Origin: Sporomusa acidovorans
GTDB taxonomy: Bacteria > Bacillota > Negativicutes > Sporomusales > Sporomusaceae
Assembly (NCBI RefSeq): GCF_900101845.1
Contig: NZ_FNAM01000002.1
Span: forward strand, 124,001 to 188,000
Reading direction: 5' to 3'
DNA length: 64,000 nucleotides
The notes under the pieces were generated by a model. That model was not told the DNA's origin and made no database searches. It saw only the letters and a program-made list of their open reading frames with translations. Shown here one piece after another: positions 44,136 through 52,516 of the stretch (positions are counted from its first letter, which is position 1; each line of letters opens with the position of its first letter). The position numbers were made by a program, and so were the translations under genes.

Positions 44136-44357
44136 TCATCCGGCTAGCTGCACTTCAATGTTTTCGGCTAAACGGCGCCCGATCGCAATTTCCTGCTTAC
44201 CTCTGCCGACTACCACCGGACCGGCAGGCAGTTTTTCAAAACATTCTACCTCTGCGCCTTCAGCAATACCGAAGCGAATGGCCTGAGCCCTGATAGTTGG
44301 ATTCGGAATGGCGGCAATTAACAGACGTTGACCGCGCTTAGCTTGTGCGAGTGTCAT
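44136..44357 (-). CDS. feoA: FeoA ferrous iron transport accessory protein
   Basis: 73-residue SH3-like protein (RLLIAAIPNPTIRAQAIRFG, EVECFEKLPAGPVVVGRGKQEIAIGRRLA) required for FeoB activity. GAGGAGGAAT is upstream of the ATG; a Fur box lies 22 bases upstream of the start. Confidence 0.93.
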   Translation of the reverse strand: MTLAQAKRGQRLLIAAIPNPTIRAQAIRFGIAEGAEVECFEKLPAGPVVVGRGKQEIAIGRRLAENIEVQLAG

Positions 44358-44378
44358 GATAAATTCCTCCTCTAATAG

Positions 44379-44393
44379 TGATAATCGTTATCA
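44379..44393. promoter_or_regulatory. Fur box of feoAB
   Basis: TGATAA-TCG-TTATCA, a palindrome matching the classic Fur core (GATAATNATTATC-like), between the feoA start and its probable promoter. Confidence 0.75.
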
Positions 44394-44462
44394 ACGCTTA
44401 GGCAAAAAATTCGCGTCATTTTATGACGTATAATTGACATCTATTATCATTTACATTGTAAT

Positions 44463-44500
44463 AAAGTCAATCCCCACTTGTCAAGTAGGGATTGACTTTT
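44463..44500. terminator. terminator of the B12 uptake operon
   Basis: AAAGTCAATCCC / GGGATTGACTTT with inner ACTT/AAGT pairs, T-runs on both strands; 12 bases past the substrate-binding protein gene. Confidence 0.8.
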
Positions 44501-44511
44501 CGTCTATTTTT

Positions 44512-45462
44512 TTATTGGCTGACAAATACTTCGGGATAGATGAGTCTGGCCAATTGCTCAACCCCTTCAGCCAGGCGGAAGGTCGGACTTGACACAAGGT
44601 TTTCATCAATAATATAAACCTTGCCTTCACGGACTGCCTTAATTTTGTCAAAGCCAGGCCGTTGTTTAATACTGTCCGGCGTTATGCCGGGATTCATCGG
44701 ACCGCGCTGTGCCAGAAAGACATCGATCGTTTCCGCCTTCATGAGCAAACGTTCACTGCCATAGGCGGCAATGCTGCTTGCGGCCTTTAACGGCTGGGCG
44801 TCGGCAGCCACGTTTAAGCCGCCGGCCAGTGTAAGTACTGTCCCCGGCATACTATCCGGGGTAATCGTGCGATATTCGGTAGCTGTTGCTTCAAAATACA
44901 CCTGTTTTTTCTGCTGCGCTTTAGCTGTACGTTCCGCCACTTGCTGCAGTTTGGCATGAAAAGCAGCCAGTTTGTCAGCAGCTTGCTGCTCTTTGCCTGT
45001 CAGGATTGCCAACTTTTTTATATAGCTGTCAAAGTCGTCAAACTTTTCCGGATACAGGCAAACCACTTTAATATTAGCCTGCTCAAGCGTTTTGACAAAG
45101 TCAGGATGGCTTTGCTTGATAAACGGCCTGATAATAACCAGGTCAGGCTGGGCGGCCAATATCTTTTCCGGGTCGGCCCGGTAATCAAATACCGGCTTAC
45201 GCTTGGCCGCCGGATCAGATTCGGCCGGGCTGACACCGATTATTTCCGCTTCAAGCCCCAGCGCCAGCAAGTTCTCGGTATGCGCGGAATACAAGGAGAT
45301 AATTCGTTGGGCAGGCTGCTTAAGAACAATCGTCTGGTTAAGGTCGTCGGTAATCTTTATTTCACCTTCGCTCACAGTCGCAGCCGGCTTGGAAACGCCG
45401 CAGCCGGCTAATGCCATTATCAGTAAAACAACAGCAATTAGATAGACAGCTTTGCTTTTCAT
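44512..45462 (-). CDS. btuF: corrinoid ABC transporter substrate-binding lipoprotein (BtuF-like)
   Basis: Class III periplasmic binding protein of about 316 residues from ATG 45462, with a lipoprotein signal (LIAVVLLIMALAGCG, lipid on the Cys). Typical BtuF/FepB segments: RIISLYSAHTENLLALGLEAEIIGV, LAAQPDLVIIRP and a C-terminal GFDKIKAVREGKVYIID. Upstream in-frame codons to 45675 overlap the ATPase gene and are discarded; ATG 45468 is an alternative. The cobalamin riboswitch and cbiL in the operon make a corrinoid substrate more likely than a siderophore. Confidence 0.85.
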   Translation of the reverse strand: MKSKAVYLIAVVLLIMALAGCGVSKPAATVSEGEIKITDDLNQTIVLKQPAQRIISLYSAHTENLLALGLEAEIIGVSPAESDPAAKRKPVFDYRADPEKILAAQPDLVIIRPFIKQSHPDFVKTLEQANIKVVCLYPEKFDDFDSYIKKLAILTGKEQQAADKLAAFHAKLQQVAERTAKAQQKKQVYFEATATEYRTITPDSMPGTVLTLAGGLNVAADAQPLKAASSIAAYGSERLLMKAETIDVFLAQRGPMNPGITPDSIKQRPGFDKIKAVREGKVYIIDENLVSSPTFRLAEGVEQLARLIYPEVFVSQ

Positions 45463-45511
45463 ACACATATATCCCCCAACAATGTTTAGAATGAACGGCC
45501 CTATCCTATTT

Positions 45512-46273
45512 CTACAGATTGGAAAGAACGGCAAGACCTGTCTCGCCGGCCCGCACCACTTTGATGCGGAATACTTTCTCAATAAGATCAGGGGCAAGCA
45601 CAACGGGTGCCGGCCCGTGCTGGACCAGACGGCCGGCCTGCAGAACAACGGCCTCGGAACAAAACGTACTGACAAGATTCAGATCATGAATAATAGACAC
45701 CACCGTCAGTCCCTGTAGCCCGCACAATTCTTTAAGCAAATTCAGGCACTTAATGCTATAGTAAATATCCATATTGGAAAAGGATTCGTCCAAAAAAAGA
45801 ATTTCCGGCTGTTGCGCCAGCGCCTTGGCAAACAGCACCCGCTGCCGCTCGCCGCCGCTTAATTCGGTTACCAGACGTCCGGCAAAATCCAGCGTATCCG
45901 TAAGCTGCATTGCATTTTCGACAACCGCCACATCCTGGTCAGTAAGGCCCTGCAGCCTGGATTTATAGGGAGTACGGCCCATGCCGACAATCTCCAGACA
46001 AGTATAGGGAAATTTAATATCCATATTTTGCGGCACAACAGCAATATGGCGGGCCAGTTCTTCAATCCGGTAAGAACCGATATCCCGCCCCTTGATGCTG
46101 ATACTGCCGGAAACAGCCTTAAGCTGGCCGGTAATCAAGTTTAACAGTGTTGTTTTACCCGAACCGTTGGGTCCGACAATACCGCAGAAACTGCCTTGTC
46201 TGATGCTTAAGGTGATGCCCTGCAGCACCGGTTTAGACGCATAACCAAAATGTATATTGTCTACATGTATCAT
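45512..46273 (-). CDS. btuD: corrinoid ABC transporter ATP-binding protein (BtuD-like)
   Basis: 253 residues: Walker A GPNGSGKTT, Q-loop VVPQNMD, signature LSGGERQR, Walker B ILFLDESFSN (the usual acidic pair present) and H-loop SIIHDLN. FecE/BtuD family. Lies 10 bases behind the permease gene. Confidence 0.92.
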   Translation of the reverse strand: MIHVDNIHFGYASKPVLQGITLSIRQGSFCGIVGPNGSGKTTLLNLITGQLKAVSGSISIKGRDIGSYRIEELARHIAVVPQNMDIKFPYTCLEIVGMGRTPYKSRLQGLTDQDVAVVENAMQLTDTLDFAGRLVTELSGGERQRVLFAKALAQQPEILFLDESFSNMDIYYSIKCLNLLKELCGLQGLTVVSIIHDLNLVSTFCSEAVVLQAGRLVQHGPAPVVLAPDLIEKVFRIKVVRAGETGLAVLSNL

Positions 46274-46283
46274 AGTAACGCCC

Positions 46284-47342
46284 CTACCCCAGCGTCTTGT
46301 TGCGCATTCTAAAAATATAAATAAAGAAAGGACCGCCTAAGAGTGTTGTCAATACCCCGACAGGTATCTCCACATTACCGACCGTCCGGCCAAAAGTATC
46401 GGCGGTCAATAACAAGATCCCGCCTGTCAAGCCGCACAACGGAATCAGCGCCTTATTATCCGAGCCTGTCAGCATGCGCACCATATGGGGTACAATCAGG
46501 CCGACAAAACCAATAATCCCACCTATCGCCACACAAACGGCGGTTATCAGTGCTCCGGCCGCCAACAGCACGATGCGAAGACGGGATGCATTGATTCCCA
46601 GACTGCGGGCTTCCCTGTCGCCCAAAGAAATGATGTTTAAGTCTTCGGCATAGTAATAGCATAGAAAACAGGCAGCCAGCACCAGCGGCCAGCCATAGAC
46701 TACATGCTCCCAGTTTTTTGCCGCCAGACTGCCGATCAGCCAGGCTACAATCGCCGAAACCTGTTCGCCGGCCAGACTTTTGACCATACTAATAGCTGCC
46801 GACAAAATACTGCTGACAATAATCCCGGCAATCACCAAATTAGCGGATGTCACATAACCGCCTACCCGGGCCATAGACATAACGACAAGCAAAGTGGCCA
46901 CAGCCCCGCCGAAGGCAAATAGCGTTACCGGCAGACCGCCCTGCGCAAAAATGTTAAGATAAATGGCCACACTGGCGCCAAAAGCCGCGCCTGTCGATAC
47001 GCCCATAGTGTACGAATCTGCCAGAGGATTCATCAATAATGCCTGAAAAACAACTCCGGCAACCGCCAGACCGCCGCCAACGGCAATAGCCGCCAAAATG
47101 CGCGGCAGGCGAATATCCCAGATAATGGCGAGTTTGGCCGCATTAATATGGCTATAGGCGTCCGCATTGCCTGACAGCTTGCCGTAAATAACGGCAGCGG
47201 CATCGGCCATGCTGATGTCCGCCCGGCCAAAGCCAATAGCCGCTAAAGTAAACAAAATCATAGCCGCTAAGAGTATAAAACTCGCCATGCGGATTTTGGC
47301 CTGTTTGCGCTGGAGCAGCGCTGTTAAGGAACTACTGGTCAT
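46284..47342 (-). CDS. btuC: corrinoid ABC transporter permease (BtuC-like)
   Basis: 352-residue FecCD-family permease with about nine to ten helices; RLPRILAAIAVGGGLAVAGVVFQ, NPLADSYTMGVSTGAAFGAS and GFVGLIVPHMVRML are the family blocks. The ATG overlaps the cbiL stop by four bases. Confidence 0.92.
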   Translation of the reverse strand: MTSSSLTALLQRKQAKIRMASFILLAAMILFTLAAIGFGRADISMADAAAVIYGKLSGNADAYSHINAAKLAIIWDIRLPRILAAIAVGGGLAVAGVVFQALLMNPLADSYTMGVSTGAAFGASVAIYLNIFAQGGLPVTLFAFGGAVATLLVVMSMARVGGYVTSANLVIAGIIVSSILSAAISMVKSLAGEQVSAIVAWLIGSLAAKNWEHVVYGWPLVLAACFLCYYYAEDLNIISLGDREARSLGINASRLRIVLLAAGALITAVCVAIGGIIGFVGLIVPHMVRMLTGSDNKALIPLCGLTGGILLLTADTFGRTVGNVEIPVGVLTTLLGGPFFIYIFRMRNKTLG

Positions 47343-48061
47343 GCCAATGCGTGTTTACTCACTTTGGAGCGTTTGGTGAGAATAGTGGACAAATAGTTAA
47401 CTTTTTTGCTGCCGGAAGCAGCCAGGTCATGAATAATCTCTTCGCCTTCCAAACCGCATTTGGAAACCATTACGGCATTTTCCACCATGCCGTGTTTATC
47501 CAGCTTTTCAATAATATCCGGGAAATTTTTATAAACTTTCATAAGCACCACATTGTCAGAGATGGCCAGCACTTTTTCCAGCCGCTCCTCGTTGATGGTT
47601 GCCGGCACGATGCTCAGAATGTCCCCGCCTTCGGCCAGCGGCATGCCCAGGCGGTTGCCAATAGCCGAAAATGAGTTGACCCCCGGAATATTGACAATCT
47701 CATGCCTGGAATCTTCGAGTAAACGGTAAACATACATATAGGTACTATACAGCATGGGGTCGCCCAGTGTCAGAAAAGCTACCTTTTTACCGGCATCCAG
47801 TAATTCCAGAATGGTCTTTTTATTGTTGACCCAGGCATCAGACAACGCTTGCGAGTTGTAGTTCATGGGAAATACCAGTTCCAAAACCTCGCAGCCTTCC
47901 TGGATATAAGGCCGGGCAATGGATAGTGCCGTACTTTCATCTTTTTTTTCGGTTCGGGGAGCAATCACAACATCTGCGGTCTTAATGGCATTAATCGCTT
48001 TCAAAGTTAATAATTCCGGGTCACCAGGCCCAACGCCGACACCATAAAAAGTTCCTGACAT
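47339..48061 (-). CDS. cbiL: precorrin-2/cobalt-factor-2 C20-methyltransferase CbiL
   Basis: 240-residue SAM-dependent tetrapyrrole methylase: YGVGVGPGDPELLTLKA at the N-terminus, the GDPMLYSTYMY active-site strand and NIPGVNSFSAIGNRLGMPLA. It adds the C20 methyl group in corrin ring synthesis. It is the first gene after the cobalamin riboswitch and is coupled to the transporter genes; the rest of the cobalamin pathway is not in the window. Confidence 0.92.
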   Translation of the reverse strand: MSGTFYGVGVGPGDPELLTLKAINAIKTADVVIAPRTEKKDESTALSIARPYIQEGCEVLELVFPMNYNSQALSDAWVNNKKTILELLDAGKKVAFLTLGDPMLYSTYMYVYRLLEDSRHEIVNIPGVNSFSAIGNRLGMPLAEGGDILSIVPATINEERLEKVLAISDNVVLMKVYKNFPDIIEKLDKHGMVENAVMVSKCGLEGEEIIHDLAASGSKKVNYLSTILTKRSKVSKHALA

Positions 48062-48086
48062 GTGAGTAACAACTCCTTAAATAATA

Positions 48087-48122
48087 AATTCTCTATCACC
48101 ACACGACGGATGATAGAGAATT
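48087..48122 (-). terminator. riboswitch-linked terminator
   Basis: 12-bp stem AATTCTCTATCA / TGATAGAGAATT, then TTATTATTT, between the aptamer and cbiL. Probably the expression platform of the cobalamin riboswitch. Confidence 0.7.
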
Positions 48123-48182
48123 GTTTGCCTCAAGACCGGCACGCAAATCCCCTCCCCATCGCTCGTAGGTTATAACGGTGAT

Positions 48183-48350
48183 TGTCAAACAGGCAGTTCT
48201 TCTGACTTAGGATCATAGCTAATCTGCGCCTTCCCAAAATAGCATGCTATTTCAGTGGCTTTCTGCAGGTTGCTCCCCCTTACAGCGGCGGGACCGTGCC
48301 GGCTTCGAACCGGCTTCCCTATTAAGCCCAATTGGGCACCTGTTCCTATT
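48183..48350 (-). ncRNA. cobalamin riboswitch
   Basis: Minus-strand order: GGTGCCCAATTGGGC, the CCGG.GCACGGTCCCGCC region, GGGGGAGCAACCTGCAGA, the B12-box part AGCCACTG (48253-48260), GGGAAGGC, and GAAGAACTGCCTG. These are the conserved pieces of the cobalamin aptamer. It faces cbiL and the transporter genes. Confidence 0.93.
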
Positions 48351-48427
48351 TAGTTACTTAAATTGTATGATTAACGGTGAGAAAAGTCAAGCATATTATG
48401 ACGCTATGTCGGAACCTGCTGCAATTT

Positions 48428-49837
48428 CTATTTCCTAGATTTCATCTTAATCTGATGAATCATATCTCCTAAAATACCGTGCGCACTTTCCATAACCGTT
48501 TCTGATAACGTGGGATGCGGATGAATGGTTTGGGCAATCGCCTCCGCCGTTAAGCCGTTTCTTATTGCCAAAGCGCCTTCCATAATCAGGTCACTGGCAT
48601 GCGGCCCCATAATATGCATGCCGATTATCTTACGGGTATCTTTTTCAGCAATAATCTTTACCAAACCGTCCGTTTCCCCCATTGTCACCGCTTTCCCGTT
48701 GGCGGCAAAGTTAAATTTGCCGGACACAATAGCAATCGCCTGCGCTTTGGCTTCTTCTTCGGTCAAACCAACCACGGCAATTTCCGGGGTAGTAAATATA
48801 CAAGCAGGTATCGCCCGATAGTCCATAACCGCATGTAGCCCCATTGCATTTTCCGCCGCCACGACGCCGGCGGCCGCTGCCGTATGCGCCAGCATGCTCT
48901 TGCCGGTAACGTCGCCAATGGCATATATGCCCGGTATAGTTGTTTCCAGATGTTCATTCACCTTAATGCCTGTACGGTCATATTCCACACCGGCCGTCTC
49001 TAAGCCCAGCCCTGTCGTCACAGGCCGGCGCCCGGCGGAAACAAGGACCTTTTCCACGGCAAATTCCCGCAAATCCTTGCCGGTATCGACTTTTACCACT
49101 ACACCGCCAGCAGCCTCTTCGATGCCGGTCACTTGGGCTGAAGCCAATATGTTAATGCCCTTTTTGCGTAAGCTAAGTCCCAGCCGTTTTACGATGTCAC
49201 TGTCAACCATTGGCAAAATGTTCGGCAGCATTTCCACCACGGTTATCTCACAGCCAAAAGCCCTCATAACAGCGCTAAATTCCATGCCGACCACACCGGC
49301 GCCAATAACCAGCAGGCTCTTAGGTACTTCCGTCAGTTCCAGCAGTTCATCGCTGGTAAGAACAGCAGGCAAAGCATGTCCGGGAACCGGAATACTGCCG
49401 GGTACGGAGCCGGTGGCGATAATGATTTTGTTTACCTCAAAATTTTCCTGTCCCCTAGAGGTGCTGATCTCCAGATGGCGGGGGCCGGTTAAGGCTGCGG
49501 CACCTTGCACAAAGGTAATATCATTGCTCTTAACAAGTTGTTCAATACCGCCCCGCAAGCCGGCAACCACTTTGTTTTTCCGCGCCGTCACAACACTAAA
49601 ATCAAAGCCAATATTGTCGGCCCGCAGGCCAAATTCAGCGCAATGCTTTAAGTCCTCCCACTTTTCCGCACTTTTCAGTAATGTCTTGGTAGGAATACAG
49701 CCTCGGTTCAGGCAAGCCCCGCCGATCTTCTCTTTCTCAATTAATAATACTCTGCCGCCAAGCTGCGCGGCCCGGATAGCAGCCACATAGCCTCCCGGAC
49801 CACCGCCAATTACGGCTATATCGTAATCCATACTCAA
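48428..49837 (-). CDS. lpd: dihydrolipoamide dehydrogenase (glycine cleavage L protein)
   Basis: 469-residue flavoprotein: FAD motif AVIGGGPGGYVAAIRAAQLG, redox pair CLNRGC, NAD motif VIGAGVVGMEFSAVM, and the C-terminal His-Glu dyad HPHPTLSE. It reoxidises dihydrolipoyl-GcvH with NAD. Last gene of the gcv operon, six bases behind lipM. Confidence 0.95.
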   Translation of the reverse strand: MSMDYDIAVIGGGPGGYVAAIRAAQLGGRVLLIEKEKIGGACLNRGCIPTKTLLKSAEKWEDLKHCAEFGLRADNIGFDFSVVTARKNKVVAGLRGGIEQLVKSNDITFVQGAAALTGPRHLEISTSRGQENFEVNKIIIATGSVPGSIPVPGHALPAVLTSDELLELTEVPKSLLVIGAGVVGMEFSAVMRAFGCEITVVEMLPNILPMVDSDIVKRLGLSLRKKGINILASAQVTGIEEAAGGVVVKVDTGKDLREFAVEKVLVSAGRRPVTTGLGLETAGVEYDRTGIKVNEHLETTIPGIYAIGDVTGKSMLAHTAAAAGVVAAENAMGLHAVMDYRAIPACIFTTPEIAVVGLTEEEAKAQAIAIVSGKFNFAANGKAVTMGETDGLVKIIAEKDTRKIIGMHIMGPHASDLIMEGALAIRNGLTAEAIAQTIHPHPTLSETVMESAHGILGDMIHQIKMKSRK

Positions 49838-49843
49838 CCCCCC

Positions 49844-50668
49844 CTAGCGTAATAGATTCCACGAATCTTGCATGTATTTAACCGCCGCTAGTTCCTTCGC
49901 AGCCGCCTGCTCCCCTCGCGTCAAACTGTCGGCCGTGAGTTCAATACCAAGAGCAGGACCAAAGGCTGCCTCCATTGCCCGGCGGGCCTCATCCCAACTG
50001 ATTTCCCGGCAGGCAGCCTCGTGAAGCGAGACTGCGCGTTTGGTGATCATAGCGACAAATGCTTCCTGCGCCTCAGGGGTTGGCAACCGCAGCAATGATG
50101 CAAGCCTTGGGGGATCAAATCTTAATAAAATGGACCCATGCTGCAAGATCACACCCTCTTTACGAACCTGGGCGCTGCCTACTAGTTTCCGGCCGTTGTA
50201 GGATACTTCATAGTGCGAAGGGGCATCAAAACAGGCGGCAGAAGCCGGCTGGCGCTTTACCTGACCGTAGGCGGCCTTGGGCATGCTCATTTGCGCCTCA
50301 ACGCCAAGTTCTTTAAGTCCGGCCAATAATCCCTGGCAGAAAAAACGGTAGGAGGCGGTAATCGTTGCCGGTACCAACGGCTGCTTCTCACTGACCACCA
50401 GACTGTAGGTGAGTTCGGCGTCATGCAGCACGGCACGACCGCCGGTCAGGCGCCGGACGACGTCAATTCCCTGGCGGCGGCATGCTTCCATATCGACTTC
50501 ACCCACCGCTTTTTGAAAATACCCTAAGCTGACAGCCGCCGGTTGCCAGCCGTAAAAACGAAGTGTTGGCGGTACTTTGCCGGCTGCATGAGCCTTTAAC
50601 ATGGCTTCGTCCACCGCCATATTATCAGCAGCCCGGCCTATACCGCTATTAATAACCCGCCACTTCAC
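49844..50668 (-). CDS. lipM: octanoyltransferase LipM
   Basis: About 274 residues from GTG 50668, six bases after AAGGGGGGG. It follows LipM rather than LplA: DEAMLKAHAAGKVPPTLRFY, GYFQKAVGEVDMEACRR, RRLTGGRAVLHDAELTYSL, and the catalytic Cys in CFDAPSHYEVSYNGRKLVG. LipM moves octanoate from acyl carrier protein to GcvH. Placed between two radical SAM genes and lpd in the gcv operon, it supplies the substrate for sulfur insertion. Confidence 0.88.
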   Translation of the reverse strand: MKWRVINSGIGRAADNMAVDEAMLKAHAAGKVPPTLRFYGWQPAAVSLGYFQKAVGEVDMEACRRQGIDVVRRLTGGRAVLHDAELTYSLVVSEKQPLVPATITASYRFFCQGLLAGLKELGVEAQMSMPKAAYGQVKRQPASAACFDAPSHYEVSYNGRKLVGSAQVRKEGVILQHGSILLRFDPPRLASLLRLPTPEAQEAFVAMITKRAVSLHEAACREISWDEARRAMEAAFGPALGIELTADSLTRGEQAAAKELAAVKYMQDSWNLLR

Positions 50669-50720
50669 GAGCAACCCCCCCTTTCTCTCCCCGACCACAC
50701 CAAGCAGCGTGATGCCCCGG

Positions 50721-51698
50721 TCAAAGCATCTTCACCGGCAAGCCGCTCTCCGCTATGGCCTGTCTGATTTCAAACATAGTAAGGGGCCGCGGGTAATTAT
50801 ACATTGTCCTGCCGGGGTGTTCATTATAATAAGGCCGGTTACAGCCGCTACAGCCACTGGTCTCAAACGCTTTGCCATCGGCTACCACATTGCTTGCTTC
50901 TGCCGGCGGCACATTTATGCCGGTCAGTTTGCCCTGCTGAAACTGAAATACTTCAAAGGCATAGCCTTTTTTCAGGAGGTAATACGCGATCTGAATACGC
51001 CGGTAATGGCATATGGCAGGCGGCTCTTTCTCCGCCCAGGCGGTACCCCTGACGGGGGTGAAGGCAAATAGCCCCACATTTATGCCGTTATCCCGGCAGG
51101 CTACCAGTGCCGTAATCATTTCCTCCTCGGTTTCACCAAGGCCGACAATCAGATGGGTGCCAACCTTGCCTGGCAGTTCGGCGGCACAGTTTTTCAAAAG
51201 TTCCCAGCGTTTCTCCCACCGGCCGCCCTTTACCTGTCGGTAAAGCTCCGGCGTAGCGGCATCCATCGCAAGGGAAATGCGGTCCGCGCCCTGGGCGAGA
51301 AGTTCTTTTGCCTGGGCTACCGTCTCGATATCGGCAGAAATGCAGACAGGCACACTGGATGTCCCCTTTAATGCTGTCAGCGCCTTCATGCTTGTTTGCC
51401 AACTTTGGCTGCTTTTAACAATTTGCAAACAAGCCCGTTGTAGCTTGCCTGCCCGAAAAGCGGTGCCAATCGCCTCTGCCGCCGCCTGTTCCGGGTATTC
51501 CGGCCAGGTTACCCGGGATAACCTATCCGCGCGGGCGGAGCTGTCCCGGGATTGGGCGCAAAACAGGCAATTGTTCCGGCATTTTTGCCCCAGCATAATA
51601 TAGGCGGTGGTTGGGAGTACATCCGTTTTCAGTGGTTTCTTGCCCACTACGCAGGCCGTACCTGCCGACAGTTTCCATACATTCACAGTACGCAGCAC
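50721..51698 (-). CDS. radical SAM protein, probable component of split lipoyl synthase (LipS1/LipS2 type)
   Basis: 325-residue BioB-like radical SAM protein. Cluster motif CRNNCLFC at about residue 37; TIM-barrel segments (CLQIVKSSQSW, TDRISLAMDAATPELY-like, GTHLIVGLGETEEEM, GLFAFTPVRGTAW). A C-terminal CSGCNRPYYNEHPGRTMYN could hold a second cluster. Starts GTG 51698 or 51686. It overlaps the next radical SAM gene. No lipA exists in the operon, while LipM and GcvH do; archaeal LipS1/LipS2, annotated as biotin synthases, jointly make lipoyl groups. Which of the two is LipS1 is not decided here. Confidence 0.72.
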   Translation of the reverse strand: MLRTVNVWKLSAGTACVVGKKPLKTDVLPTTAYIMLGQKCRNNCLFCAQSRDSSARADRLSRVTWPEYPEQAAAEAIGTAFRAGKLQRACLQIVKSSQSWQTSMKALTALKGTSSVPVCISADIETVAQAKELLAQGADRISLAMDAATPELYRQVKGGRWEKRWELLKNCAAELPGKVGTHLIVGLGETEEEMITALVACRDNGINVGLFAFTPVRGTAWAEKEPPAICHYRRIQIAYYLLKKGYAFEVFQFQQGKLTGINVPPAEASNVVADGKAFETSGCSGCNRPYYNEHPGRTMYNYPRPLTMFEIRQAIAESGLPVKML

Positions 51699-52516
51699 TC
51701 CTCTCCCCGTTCCAGAGTAAGTCCCAGCTTTTCGGCTAACGTAACCGCTGCCGGTGCCGGATTGACGATGGTATCAAAACCGATGCGGACAGCCCATTTG
51801 TCCAATTCTTCCCGGTAATGCCCGCCTGGCCGCATACAGCCGAGATGCAGGGGAATTGCGGGAAAGCTTAACCGTGCGTAACTCAACAGTTGTGCTGTCG
51901 CCGCCAGGTCAGGCGGCTGCCTGTTAGCATACCGGCTTCCGGGTGTGGGCATAAATACAATAAAAGTCACTGCCGCGGCGCCTAGGGTCTGTAAAAGTTC
52001 CAACGCATGATACTCACCGCTGATCGCACCGCCTTTAAGACCGATACAAATATGCGGCATCACCTTAACTTTGCGTTTCAGTGCCTGATAACAGGCTATA
52101 TAATCGTTTGCCGTGCGGTTGGTACCGAACACTTCCCGAATAGTGGCATTGTCAGCAACAAAATCAAAAGAAACACAATCGGCTATGGTTGCCAATTCTT
52201 CGATATCCTGATCACTTACCAGCCCGACATGCATATTATAGCGCCGGTTCTGTTTTAGCGCGCTTAGCCGGCTGATATGTTCTGCAACCGGTACAACGCC
52301 GTCGGCCCGGCAGCCGCCGCTCACCAGCCAGCTGGCGCTGGTGTCAGCGCCAGTTTCCGCGATAGTGGCAAGCGGTTTCATATTTTTTAGGTAATGCCCG
52401 CCGCAATGGGCACAGTTTAACTCGCATTTTTCACCTGTAACACTAACCGGCCTGGTCTTGCCAGGATAGACGAAGCGGATGGTCTCAGGCAGCGGCAGCC
52501 GTACTACTTTTGCCAT
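51683..52516 (-). CDS. radical SAM protein, second probable component of split lipoyl synthase
   Basis: 277 residues. CX3CX2C as CELNCAHC at about residue 33, then GGHYLKNM. Additional cysteines lie in [21 protein letters not shown] and the C-terminal ECCVL, candidates for an auxiliary cluster that could donate sulfur. It overlaps the gcvPB stop by 13 bases and the other radical SAM gene by 16, so all are tightly coupled. Family knowledge: LipS1 and LipS2 act together to insert two sulfurs into the octanoyl chain. The assignment rests on gene context and general resemblance. Confidence 0.72.
   Translation of the reverse strand: MAKVVRLPLPETIRFVYPGKTRPVSVTGEKCELNCAHCGGHYLKNMKPLATIAETGADTSASWLVSGGCRADGVVPVAEHISRLSALKQNRRYNMHVGLVSDQDIEELATIADCVSFDFVADNATIREVFGTNRTANDYIACYQALKRKVKVMPHICIGLKGGAISGEYHALELLQTLGAAAVTFIVFMPTPGSRYANRQPPDLAATAQLLSYARLSFPAIPLHLGCMRPGGHYREELDKWAVRIGFDTIVNPAPAAVTLAEKLGLTLERGEECCVL

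Noticed and set aside
48894-49790. 298-codon plus-strand ORF
   Set aside because: Entirely antisense to lpd, whose motifs are unmistakable; Ser/Pro/Thr-rich translation typical of a shadow frame.
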